A stretch of 34,176 nt of DNA from an uncultured Bacteroides sp. Lineage in GTDB: Bacteria > Bacteroidota > Bacteroidia > Bacteroidales > Bacteroidaceae. The notes beneath the pieces were generated by a model. The model saw only the letters and a program-made list of their open reading frames with translations. It did not search any database and was not told the origin of the DNA. Both the position numbers and the translations under genes were made by a program. This document shows, one piece after another, positions 26,450 to 34,129 of the stretch. The number at the start of each line of letters is the position of its first letter. Position 1 is the stretch's first letter. The stretch covers positions 1 through 34,176 of the forward strand of contig CAAFUN010000068.1 of the NCBI GenBank assembly GCA_900766195.1, given 5' to 3'.

Positions 26450-26770
26450 CTACAACATGACAACTCCCTTAATAGCTGAAACTTGCCTATAATAGAGGAT
26501 AACATCATCGGCATCACGGACATGCACTTTAATCGTGAGGCTGGTATATTTCCCAGTTTTACTACTCCGTGTTGAGATATCTGCATTTGCCGACTTAAAT
26601 ATAGCATGTAACTCAGCAATAACATCCTGCTCCGAAGGAACAATAAATTTAAAGATATATACTGAAGGGAACGTATGAGTCTCCTCAAGTTTCTCTTTAA
26701 ATGTCACATAAAAATCGTTTATATCACGATTCTTATTGTCTTCTCCTATAATTCTAATTTTTTCATTCAT
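26450..26770 (-). CDS. DUF493 family protein
   Basis: A 106-residue cytoplasmic protein of the DUF493 (YbeD/UPF0250-like) family, an ACT-like ferredoxin fold of about 90 residues. The recognisable core is FPSVYIFKFIVPSEQDVIAEL, then SSKTGKYTSLTIKVHV and DADDVILYYRQVSAIKGVVML at the C-terminus. The function of the family is not established; the E. coli member has been linked to lipoate metabolism by genomic context. The gene points toward the terminator at 26329-26382. Confidence 0.85.
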   Translation of the reverse strand: MNEKIRIIGEDNKNRDINDFYVTFKEKLEETHTFPSVYIFKFIVPSEQDVIAELHAIFKSANADISTRSSKTGKYTSLTIKVHVRDADDVILYYRQVSAIKGVVML

Positions 26771-26773
26771 ACT

Positions 26774-26854
26774 CTATTGAGAGCAAAGAATAATCCAAAG
26801 CCATATAAATGCCAAAATGGCAGCAACAAGTTCATTCCAGGACACTAAAGGCAT
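26774..26854 (-). CDS. Possible 26-residue membrane peptide upstream of DUF493
   Basis: An ATG at 26854 opens a 26-residue frame, MPLVSWNELVAAILAFIWLWIILCSQ split as MPLVSWNELVAAIL then AFIWLWIILCSQ, with one clear hydrophobic membrane span. Its stop lies three bases before the DUF493 start, a spacing that suggests translational coupling. The frame stays open for about 20 codons upstream without another ATG. It is too short for standard gene finders. Composition and spacing favour it, but chance cannot be excluded. Confidence 0.35.
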   Translation of the reverse strand: MPLVSWNELVAAILAFIWLWIILCSQ

Positions 26855-26986
26855 ATTAATATATAAACAAAGCTGCAACGCATATTGGGACCAAACACAA
26901 TTAACTATTATTAACGGCTGATAGTAATACTTTTTGTATATTAATTGTTAAGAAACATAAAGCATAAATACTAAATTTTGAATTAC

Positions 26987-27877
26987 ATGCTAGCTAGACC
27001 ATTATTTTTTGATAGATACAAGTACACCCCTTTTATGCGGAAAAACATATATACAAATTTCAACTTTTCAATATTCTTATTGGGAGAATGTAATGCTGAT
27101 TGTAAATTCTGTGTAGCACACATTCGAAATAATCAACTAAAAAATGATAAGATACAGTTAGGATACATCAAGAAAGCTATTGATTTGGTTAAGCCTTTGA
27201 ATCCTACTGTATCCTTATCAGGAGGCGAACCCACATTGTCACCTATATTTGAAGAGGTGTGTAATTTACTTGAAGATTTCAGGATCAAGGCTGTAACTAC
27301 AAATGGGCATGCATTAGAAGCAACAACACCTATCTTGAATAAAAACAACTGGACTTATTTAAACATTTCTATTCCGCATTATGACGACACTAAGCAGAAG
27401 CGTATGATGAATTGGGACAAAAGCGTTGATGTAAGTAATGTCAAATTTGACAATGTAAGATTAAGTTGCATATTAAGCAATGAAGGTATAAACACAAAAG
27501 AAGAAGTACTTAATTATGTTGAGTATTTCTACGAAAAAGGTATTCGTAATTTCATTTTTAGACAAATGACAGAAGGAGAGGTCTTTTTTACAACAGAACG
27601 AAATGAAAGTATAGTAAAATATATACGAGATAATAAAGTCGATATGACTACTTGCATACCACAAGAGTTTGAATTCTTCAAGGAAAATAGAGGCTACTAT
27701 TATTGGGTATTGTTACATAAATACAAAGATGCCGTTATAGCATATGAAGCTGCTGATTTAGCAGAACGTAACAATGCGCAGAACAATAATAAAATATTTG
27801 AATTGGTTTTACACCCTAATGGTAACTTAAATTATGGATGGGATCCTAACAAAGAAGTATTATGCAGTCTGAAATAA
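26987..27877 (+). CDS. Radical SAM protein (first of a pair)
   Basis: A 296-residue protein with the radical SAM iron-sulfur motif CNADCKFC (Cys35, Cys39, Cys42) and the SAM-contact motif SGGEPT (from Ser78). The core barrel resembles MoaA/PqqE-like enzymes. The C-terminal LHPNGNLNYGWDPNKE segment occurs in uncharacterised members. No SPASM-type cysteine cluster is present. ATG 26987 was chosen; an in-frame TTG at 26978 would add three residues. The gene overlaps the next radical SAM gene by 16 bases. The whole block is AT-rich compared with the flanking core genes. The substrate is unknown. Confidence 0.85.
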   Translation: MLARPLFFDRYKYTPFMRKNIYTNFNFSIFLLGECNADCKFCVAHIRNNQLKNDKIQLGYIKKAIDLVKPLNPTVSLSGGEPTLSPIFEEVCNLLEDFRIKAVTTNGHALEATTPILNKNNWTYLNISIPHYDDTKQKRMMNWDKSVDVSNVKFDNVRLSCILSNEGINTKEEVLNYVEYFYEKGIRNFIFRQMTEGEVFFTTERNESIVKYIRDNKVDMTTCIPQEFEFFKENRGYYYWVLLHKYKDAVIAYEAADLAERNNAQNNNKIFELVLHPNGNLNYGWDPNKEVLCSLK

Positions 27878-28581
27878 AGCAAATGAAGCCATTTGAGCCA
27901 CAAATGAGACTATATATAAACATCACGAATAAATGTAATGTTTCTTGTCCATTTTGCTGCCAATACAGCAGTCCGCAACGAGATTGTTATATGTCATTTG
28001 GAACATTTCAAAGCATTGTAGATGAGCACGAAAAGTTTGAGGTGCAAATTGAAGGAGGTGAGCCTACCATACATCCAGAATTTATAAGAATGGTTAGCTA
28101 TTGTTTGAATCATAAGGAATGTGGACGAGTGGTAATTCAAAGCAATGGCATCGAAAGAGCTTTATTAGAACGCTGTTTAATAGAAAATAAGTTGAGAACT
28201 AAATTGGTATTTAAGATTAGTTTCAATGAATATTTATATAATTTAGGTAAGCCAATAAGCGTCAATAATAACATAAAAAACAACCATTTATTCAATTTGT
28301 TGTTGCTAAAACAAAATATTCAGTTTATACCTAATGTAAAACTAATAATTAATGCAAGAACAACAGAAAATGACAGTAAGGATGTGAAACAGTTATTGAT
28401 AGACAATGGGTTAATAGCTAATGCGGTTGTTTATAAAGTGCAAAAGTATGGTAGAAGCAAAGAGGGTGTAAAGCCTTTTATAAAGCAAAATATTGAAGAT
28501 TGGAAAATATACGCTTCTGATGGTAAATGCTTTGAGCAAGACTTAATATCTCGCAGCGAATATGAACAAAGAAAAGGATAA
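27862..28581 (+). CDS. Radical SAM protein (second of a pair)
   Basis: A 239-residue protein with the cluster motif CNVSCPFC (Cys25, Cys29, Cys32) and EGGEPTIHPEF (GGEP at 65-68). The conserved QSNG segment follows in the barrel. It is short for the family and has no auxiliary cysteine-rich domain, only scattered cysteines (Cys33, Cys42, and one in GKCFEQD). Its start overlaps the end of the previous gene; ATG 27883 would avoid the overlap and remove 7 residues. Two different radical SAM enzymes that are translationally coupled probably act on one substrate or pathway. Function unknown. Confidence 0.85.
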   Translation: MQSEIKQMKPFEPQMRLYINITNKCNVSCPFCCQYSSPQRDCYMSFGTFQSIVDEHEKFEVQIEGGEPTIHPEFIRMVSYCLNHKECGRVVIQSNGIERALLERCLIENKLRTKLVFKISFNEYLYNLGKPISVNNNIKNNHLFNLLLLKQNIQFIPNVKLIINARTTENDSKDVKQLLIDNGLIANAVVYKVQKYGRSKEGVKPFIKQNIEDWKIYASDGKCFEQDLISRSEYEQRKG

Positions 28582-28583
28582 AT

Positions 28584-29108
28584 ATGATGAACTCAGTTAA
28601 GAAAAGTCCTTTGTTGTGGGGGATTAATTTAGGCAAGATAATAGATAGCAAAGTTGGAAATCCTACAATCATATACGCAAAGGAGCGCGAAGAAATAGAC
28701 TTAAGAAGTTTAGCTCCAAAAGAACACGAGTTAGTGTTAGATAATGTAAGCGAAGAACTAATTTGTCAAGCAGAGAGTTTAGGCATAACAATAAGAACAC
28801 TTTTGCTGCATAAACCTCTATCAAGAGAATATAGTAATGTTCGAATTTATGAGTCTAAGAAATTGGAAGTACTTGATAATCTGCCGAATTATAAATGTAG
28901 ATGGGAAGCCCCGGACATTGAAACATTGCTAACAAGTAATGCAGAGATGTGGTATATCTGTAGAGAACCAAAGGGTTCAATTTGTGCTTTTTATGAAAAA
29001 CTCGGAGAAAGACTGAAAATGATTGAAGATAGTCAATATGAGATAACTTACTTCAACAATAAAAATAAATGGATATATACTATATATAGAGATAAGTTTT
29101 TAAGATAG
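28584..29108 (+). CDS. Unrecognised 174-residue protein coupled to the radical SAM pair
   Basis: I do not recognise a family. The protein is soluble, with no signal peptide or membrane span, and has mixed charge. It contains three cysteines in the second half or near it (ELICQ, YKCRW, WYICREPKGSICAFY) and a C-terminal aromatic and basic segment (YFNNKNKWIYTIYRDKF). It starts 2 bases after the stop of the second radical SAM gene, with two consecutive ATGs, so the three genes form one tight operon. It may be the substrate, a binding partner or a further enzyme of the radical SAM proteins. Confidence 0.75.
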   Translation: MMNSVKKSPLLWGINLGKIIDSKVGNPTIIYAKEREEIDLRSLAPKEHELVLDNVSEELICQAESLGITIRTLLLHKPLSREYSNVRIYESKKLEVLDNLPNYKCRWEAPDIETLLTSNAEMWYICREPKGSICAFYEKLGERLKMIEDSQYEITYFNNKNKWIYTIYRDKFLR

Positions 29109-29162
29109 TGGGTAAAGTAAGAATGGACTCTATCTCACTTAAAGCAATTTTATATTATCTAT

Positions 29163-31127
29163 ATGAATAAAATATTTTTCACGCTTATCCTACTACTTAT
29201 ACCATTCTCCTTAGCCTATACTACCCCAAGGAAAAAAGTAGGCCTCGTTTTAAGTGGTGGTGGAGCTAAAGGAGTTGCACACATTGGAGCAATCAAGGTG
29301 TTGGAAGAGCTAGATATTCCTATTGATTATATTGCAGGAACAAGTATAGGAGCTATTATTGGTGGCTTATATTCTATTGGGTATACATCTGAACAACTTG
29401 AAACAATAGTAAAGCAAACGAATTGGATTGACTTACTTACCGATAATATTTCACGAGATAAAATACCTTTTCCATTCAAATTGGATGATAGTAAATATCT
29501 TATATCCTTACCAATTAATAAGAATAAGGAGAATGGAGGTATACTCAGGGGGAGAAATATATCACAGTTGTTACAGCAACTCACAGAGGGCTATAATGAC
29601 TCTATTAATTTTGATAGCCTTCCAATACCTTTTGCATGTATCGCTACAGATATAGCTACAAATCAGAAAGAAGTTATTCAGTCAGGTAAACTCTCAGAAG
29701 CCATGAGAGCTAGTATGTCTATCCCTGTCGTTTTTACTCCACTATATTCAGACAAGAAAGTTCTAATTGACGGAGGTTTCAAAGATAATCTACCCGTTGA
29801 CATTGCTAAAAGAATGGGAGCAGATATAATCATTGCGATTGATGTACAATCAGAATTGGAGAAAGGAGATAAATTGCAAACGGTACCTGATGTTGTCAAA
29901 CAGTTAATGCTAATGATATGCCAATCCGAACTAAATACCGACAAGATCAAACAAGCTGATTCTTATATTAAAGTTAATGTAGAAGGATATAATGCAGCAA
30001 GTTTTTCAAAAGAAGCGATTGACACGCTTATCATAAGAGGAGAGAATTCCGCAAGAGCAAATTATGCCTCTTTATTATCAATCAAAAAAAAAGTTGGAAT
30101 AGTACCTTCAAAAAAAACGCACAACATTCCACTTCAGTTACCAGTTAGCCCACAATATACTCCAATAAAGGACAATCAATTAAAGGCTGCATTAAGATTT
30201 GACAGTGAAAATATCGCGGCAATTTTATTAAATCTGAGTTTGCAAAACTTAAAAACAGGAGAAGCCGAAATAACTTTAAGAGGCGGTAAACAATCCTTTC
30301 TTAATGTTCAATACAATCTTCCTCTATCAAAGAGACAAGAAATAGGCATCGCCAATAAAATAGCTTATAATGATATTTTTCTATATAGTCATGGGCGAAA
30401 AGTTGCTAATCCAAATTTCATGCAGAACACTAGTAAGCTGATATATTTGATTACTCCATTAAATAATCTATTGTTCAATGCTAACATATCGTTAGATTAT
30501 CAACACTTTTTCAAGACATTGACTAATCAAGAATTTCAATATCCAAAGAATAATGACTTATTTCTAAATTATAGTGTAGAATTAAAGTACGAAACAATTA
30601 ATAAAAGATATTTTCCAACAAAAGGTTTTGATTGTCATATTGGATACACAATATATACTAACTGCCACTCTTCCAAAAACTATTCTGCATTAAATACTCA
30701 GATAAAGAAAATATTCCCTATAAGCCCAAGCATATACTGTATACCATCAATATATGGAAGACTTATTTTTAACACCAGCATTCCACTAGTATATAGCAAT
30801 ATGATAGGTGGTGAAGGATATAGTTTAGCCTTTGACCAACAAATACCATTCTCAGGAATTATACACACAGAATATGCCAACAATACATTAGGAGGAATGC
30901 AAATTAAGATGCAACATACATTTCATAAGAAACAACATCTTACTCTTGCAGGTAATTACGCCATTTTAGAACAATATTTATCGGATTTCTTTCATGGAAA
31001 ACCAATATATGGAATTAGTATCGGGTATGGCTATGAAAGTCTATTCGGCCCATTAGAGGGATTCCTTTCCTATAATAACAAAACAAAAAAAATAGGGTTT
31101 TATCTCAATCTGGGATTTGGATTTTAA
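29163..31127 (+). CDS. Patatin-like phospholipase with C-terminal outer-membrane barrel
   Basis: A 654-residue exported protein (signal peptide MNKIFFTLILLLIPFSLAYT). Residues about 25-320 are a patatin domain: oxyanion loop SGGGAKG at 31-37, nucleophile GTSIG with Ser61, and the catalytic aspartate in IDGGF (Asp203). The remaining 330 residues are beta-rich with alternating hydrophobic residues and end in the aromatic FYLNLGFGF, typical of outer-membrane beta-barrels. This resembles PlpD-type (type Vd) proteins and RssA-like Bacteroidetes patatins that cut phospholipids. It lies 54 bases after the unknown gene, so co-transcription with the radical SAM genes is possible but not certain. Confidence 0.88.
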   Translation: MNKIFFTLILLLIPFSLAYTTPRKKVGLVLSGGGAKGVAHIGAIKVLEELDIPIDYIAGTSIGAIIGGLYSIGYTSEQLETIVKQTNWIDLLTDNISRDKIPFPFKLDDSKYLISLPINKNKENGGILRGRNISQLLQQLTEGYNDSINFDSLPIPFACIATDIATNQKEVIQSGKLSEAMRASMSIPVVFTPLYSDKKVLIDGGFKDNLPVDIAKRMGADIIIAIDVQSELEKGDKLQTVPDVVKQLMLMICQSELNTDKIKQADSYIKVNVEGYNAASFSKEAIDTLIIRGENSARANYASLLSIKKKVGIVPSKKTHNIPLQLPVSPQYTPIKDNQLKAALRFDSENIAAILLNLSLQNLKTGEAEITLRGGKQSFLNVQYNLPLSKRQEIGIANKIAYNDIFLYSHGRKVANPNFMQNTSKLIYLITPLNNLLFNANISLDYQHFFKTLTNQEFQYPKNNDLFLNYSVELKYETINKRYFPTKGFDCHIGYTIYTNCHSSKNYSALNTQIKKIFPISPSIYCIPSIYGRLIFNTSIPLVYSNMIGGEGYSLAFDQQIPFSGIIHTEYANNTLGGMQIKMQHTFHKKQHLTLAGNYAILEQYLSDFFHGKPIYGISIGYGYESLFGPLEGFLSYNNKTKKIGFYLNLGFGF

Positions 31128-31240
31128 AAACCCATATTACATATCCATCAGTATTCAAACATACAAAATCATGAATTGAAAACAGATAATTTGTATAGCT
31201 AAAAGAACTATTTCCTGTAATATGCCCGTAAGAAAAAGGA

Positions 31241-31273
31241 AAAGCCTTGCAAATAATTAATTTACAAGGCTTT
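31241..31273 (-). terminator. Terminator of the tRNA operon
   Basis: AAAGCCTTG (31241-31249) and CAAGGCTTT (31265-31273) are perfect 9-base arms. In the minus-strand transcript the stem is followed by TTCCTTTTTC, a U-rich tract. It lies 15 bases past the 3' end of the tRNA-Leu gene. Confidence 0.75.
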
Positions 31274-31288
31274 AATCAAAACTATCTG

Positions 31289-31373
31289 TACTCGGAGTGG
31301 GACTTGAACCCACACAGCCGCAATGGCCAAGGGATTTTAAGTCCCTCGTGTCTACCGATTTCACCATCCGAGC
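31289..31373 (-). tRNA. tRNA-Leu (UAA)
   Basis: An 85-base tRNA gene on the minus strand with a long variable arm. The acceptor arm starts GCTCGGA and pairs with TCCGAGT, giving a G-U closing pair. The anticodon loop is CTTAAAA with anticodon TAA, the T-loop is GGTTCAAGTCC, and the discriminator base is A. CCA is not encoded. It is the second gene of a two-tRNA operon. Confidence 0.93.
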
Positions 31374-31394
31374 ATCCATATCGTAAATAAAATG

Positions 31395-31467
31395 AGCGGA
31401 AAACGAGACTCGAACTCGCGACCCTAACCTTGGCAAGGTTATGCTCTACCAACTGAGCTATTTCCGC
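31395..31467 (-). tRNA. tRNA-Gly (GCC)
   Basis: A 73-base tRNA gene on the minus strand. The acceptor arm GCGGAAA pairs with TTTCCGC and the discriminator is T. The D-arm is AGCTCAGTTGGTAGAGC, the anticodon loop CTTGCCA with anticodon GCC, and the T-arm GCGAGTTCGAGTCTCG. CCA is not encoded. It is transcribed before tRNA-Leu from the promoter at 31494-31525. Confidence 0.95.
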
Positions 31468-31493
31468 ATATACTCTTTCTCTTAAGAGCGGTG

Positions 31494-31525
31494 CAAAGAT
31501 AAGTAGTTTCCCTCTTACAGCCAAA
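31494..31525 (-). promoter_or_regulatory. tRNA operon promoter, perfect TTTG-N20-TATCTTTG
   Basis: On the minus strand TTTG (31522-31525), 20 bases, then TATCTTTG (31494-31501): an exact match to the Bacteroides promoter consensus, about 27 bases upstream of the tRNA-Gly 5' end. Confidence 0.8.
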
Positions 31526-31635
31526 CTTTTTGGGCAGAAAATGCATCTATAAAAGAAACCTAAATAAAGAAAAAACAACACACCGAAATTTGAATACCTA
31601 TCAGGGCATTCAATCCCAGCCACTGTTTTATGATA

Positions 31636-32979
31636 CTACTTCAACGCAAGCAACTCTTGTTCAGCTTCTTGCATAGTATTAAAATCAAAACCATCCAAGA
31701 CCTTCTGCATCAGAACGGAAATTTCATCAATACATAAATTCCCGATGCTACCCTCATGAGTGTGGTGTACCTCCTTATTTGGCTTAAAATTGCCTGCTTC
31801 TATATCCAAGCCTACTTTTTTATAAGCATCGCGAAAAGGCATACCTTCACGAGCCAAACGATTGACTTCTTCTACACTGAAAATAAGCTGATATTTATCA
31901 TCATCAAGAATGTTTTCATTCACCTTAATTTCGTTCATAATATAAGTAGTCATTAACAAGCAATCTTTCAATTCCTTAAATGCGGGTAAAAAGATCTCTT
32001 TAATGATTTGAAGATCTCGAAAATAGCCGGATGGCAAATTATTCGCTATCATCATAATCTGCTGAGGAAGCGACTGTATTTTGTTACATTTGGCACGGGT
32101 TAATTCGAAGACATCAGGATTCTTCTTATGAGGCATAATGCTAGAGCCCGTAGTACAATCATCGGGAAGCTTCACAAAGCCAAAGTTCTGACTATTGAAA
32201 AGACAAGCATCATAAGCCAATTTAGAAATAGTACCAGCAATACTTGCCATGGCAAATGCGACATTGCGTTCCATCTTTCCTCTCCCCATTTGCGCATACA
32301 CCACATTATAGTTCAATGAATCGAACCCAAGTAGCTGCGTTGTCATCGTACGGTTTAAGGGAAATGAAGAACCATAACCGGCTGCTGATCCTAAAGGATT
32401 ACGATTACACATTTTAAAAGCAGCCTGGAGAAAAAGCATATCATCTACCAGACTTTCGGCATACGCTCCGAACCAAAGTCCAAACGACGAGGGCATAGCT
32501 ATCTGCAAATGAGTATACCCCGGCATCAATACGTCTTTATAACGTTCACTTTGGCAAAGAAGCACATGGAATAAGTTTTCAACACCCTCTGCTATATCCT
32601 TAATCTGTGCACGGGTAAACAATTTCAAATCGAGCAGAACTTGATCATTACGCGAACGCCCGCTATGTATTTTCTTTCCTATATCTCCCAATTTACGGGT
32701 CAACATCAGTTCTACTTGCGAATGAACATCTTCTATACCGTCTTCAATGACAAATTCTCCTTTCTCTGCAATCCGGTAGATCTTTTTTAATTCTGCAAGT
32801 AATAAAGGAAGTTCCTCTTTTGTCAATAGACCAATACTCTCGAGCATAGTGATATGAGCCATAGAGCCAAGTACATCATACTTAGCCAAATAAATATCCA
32901 TTTCACGGTCACGTCCAACCGTAAAACGATCAATATCTTTATTTACCTGAACGGACTTTTCCCAAAGTTTTTGAGCCAT
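31636..32979 (-). CDS. argH: Argininosuccinate lyase
   Basis: The final step of arginine synthesis, splitting argininosuccinate into arginine and fumarate. The 447-residue protein belongs to the fumarase/aspartase superfamily. Signatures are the N-terminal LWEKSVQVNKDIDRFTVGRD, HSGRSRNDQVLLDLKLF, and the catalytic loop GSSIMPHKKNPDVFEL. The family's usual length is about 450-460. It lies 5 bases after the SRPBCC gene on the same strand and far from the argR-argD operon, so coordination would need ArgR acting at a distant promoter or constitutive expression with pyrE. Confidence 0.97.
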   Translation of the reverse strand: MAQKLWEKSVQVNKDIDRFTVGRDREMDIYLAKYDVLGSMAHITMLESIGLLTKEELPLLLAELKKIYRIAEKGEFVIEDGIEDVHSQVELMLTRKLGDIGKKIHSGRSRNDQVLLDLKLFTRAQIKDIAEGVENLFHVLLCQSERYKDVLMPGYTHLQIAMPSSFGLWFGAYAESLVDDMLFLQAAFKMCNRNPLGSAAGYGSSFPLNRTMTTQLLGFDSLNYNVVYAQMGRGKMERNVAFAMASIAGTISKLAYDACLFNSQNFGFVKLPDDCTTGSSIMPHKKNPDVFELTRAKCNKIQSLPQQIMMIANNLPSGYFRDLQIIKEIFLPAFKELKDCLLMTTYIMNEIKVNENILDDDKYQLIFSVEEVNRLAREGMPFRDAYKKVGLDIEAGNFKPNKEVHHTHEGSIGNLCIDEISVLMQKVLDGFDFNTMQEAEQELLALK

Positions 32980-32984
32980 AATAT

Positions 32985-33398
32985 CTATTGATAATTTATC
33001 ATTGCAAGCATATCAGCCATTTTTTCCAATCCTTCCTTCAAAGGTTTTTGGACCATCGCTTTCATAAATGGATTTAATTCCAAACCAATTGTCAGTTTCA
33101 TTTTACATTCGGTATCCGAAACCGGAAGTAATTGTACCCATAATGAAAAAGGCAATGGAGAAGAAGTTGTTCCGTATTTAATTACATTAAAAGGTTCTTT
33201 CTCTACCACGGTAAATGTAATTTTACCTATGGGATTTACTTCCACAGAAAAGCTTTCACCTTCAAAACTCAAATTCTGAACTTTATCTTCGGGTAGACGG
33301 TCTTTTATTTTCTCTAAATTCCTTAAATCGGATAATTTTTCAAAAACTGCTTCTTGAGAAGCCTGTATGTTTTTTACGGTACTTTCAAATTTCGTCAT
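32985..33398 (-). CDS. SRPBCC (START-like) family protein
   Basis: A 137-residue protein with the SRPBCC/polyketide-cyclase fold: TKFESTVKNIQASQEAVFEK at the start, then beta strands (SFSVEVNPIGKITFTVVEKE, TECKMKLTIGLELNP) and a long C-terminal helix (KEGLEKMADMLAMI). These bind hydrophobic ligands; the specific role is unknown. ATG 33398 is preferred over the in-frame 33425, because the latter lies inside a probable terminator hairpin and the nine extra residues look unconserved. It is coupled to argH. Confidence 0.82.
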   Translation of the reverse strand: MTKFESTVKNIQASQEAVFEKLSDLRNLEKIKDRLPEDKVQNLSFEGESFSVEVNPIGKITFTVVEKEPFNVIKYGTTSSPLPFSLWVQLLPVSDTECKMKLTIGLELNPFMKAMVQKPLKEGLEKMADMLAMINYQ

Positions 33399-33421
33399 AT
33401 ATTCAGAGTCTCTTAAAAACG

Positions 33422-33461
33422 ACAAAAAGAACTATTCGAATGAAACATATCCGAATGGTCC
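33422..33461 (-). terminator. Terminator or attenuator between pyrE and the SRPBCC gene
   Basis: In the minus-strand transcript GGACCATTCG pairs with CGAATAGTTC over 10 positions with one mismatch and one wobble, followed by TTTTTGTC. It would end or reduce transcription from pyrE before argH. Confidence 0.45.
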
Positions 33462-33487
33462 TTTCATCTCAGTAAATTAAAATATCA

Positions 33488-34129
33488 TTATATCTTCCCG
33501 GCATCCCAACGGGAGGGGTCTTTACGCCACTCATCCAACGTTTTAACGTCATCCTCTTCAATGTAACCCGTCCTTAAAGCAACTTCTAATACCGCTTCAT
33601 AATCTGTTAAAGTTACCAATGGTACTTTTGCATCCTTAAAAGCTTTTTGCGCAACTGGGAAACCATATGTATAGGAAGCAACCATCCCTATGACCTCACA
33701 GCCATCACGACGAATAGCCTCTACAGCTTTCAAGCTACTTCCTCCAGTAGAAATCAAATCTTCTACTACTACTACTTTCATTCCAGGGCGCAACTCGCCT
33801 TCAATTAAATTTTCAAGTCCGTGATCCTTTGGAGTAGAGCGTACATAGACAAACGGCAGGTTGAGAGCGTCGGCTACTAATGCGCCCTGCGGAATAGCTC
33901 CTGTAGCCACACCGGCGATAGCATCGACCTGACCGAAACGTTCCAATATTATTCGGGTAATTTCAATCTTTACAAAATTGCGCAAAGAAGGATAAGAAAG
34001 TGTCTTACGATTATCACAATAAAACGGAGATTTCCAACCAGAAGCCCACGTAAACGGATTTGCAGGCTGAATCTTTACCGCTTTTATTTTCAACAACTTC
34101 TCTGCGAATAGTCTTTCTAAAGTTTTCAT
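33488..34129 (-). CDS. pyrE: Orotate phosphoribosyltransferase
   Basis: Adds phosphoribosyl from PRPP to orotate, making orotidine monophosphate in pyrimidine synthesis. The 213-residue protein has KIQPANPFTWASGWKSPFYCD near the N-terminus (orotate-binding region), GVATGAIPQGALVADAL, and the PRPP-binding motif VVVVEDLISTGGSSLKAV. The C-terminal extension DEWRKDPSRWDAG is usual in Bacteroidetes members. It is the first complete gene of the pyrE-SRPBCC-argH series on this strand. Only 47 bases of upstream DNA lie in the window. Confidence 0.97.
   Translation of the reverse strand: MKTLERLFAEKLLKIKAVKIQPANPFTWASGWKSPFYCDNRKTLSYPSLRNFVKIEITRIILERFGQVDAIAGVATGAIPQGALVADALNLPFVYVRSTPKDHGLENLIEGELRPGMKVVVVEDLISTGGSSLKAVEAIRRDGCEVIGMVASYTYGFPVAQKAFKDAKVPLVTLTDYEAVLEVALRTGYIEEDDVKTLDEWRKDPSRWDAGKI

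Noticed and set aside
26922..26986. Direct repeat of the tRNA-Leu 3' end as an att site
   Set aside because: Searching by eye between 26300 and 27000 for the tRNA 3' sequence gave no match on either strand.
31282..31623. 113-codon minus-strand open frame
   Set aside because: It covers both tRNA genes and their promoter, so it is an artefact.
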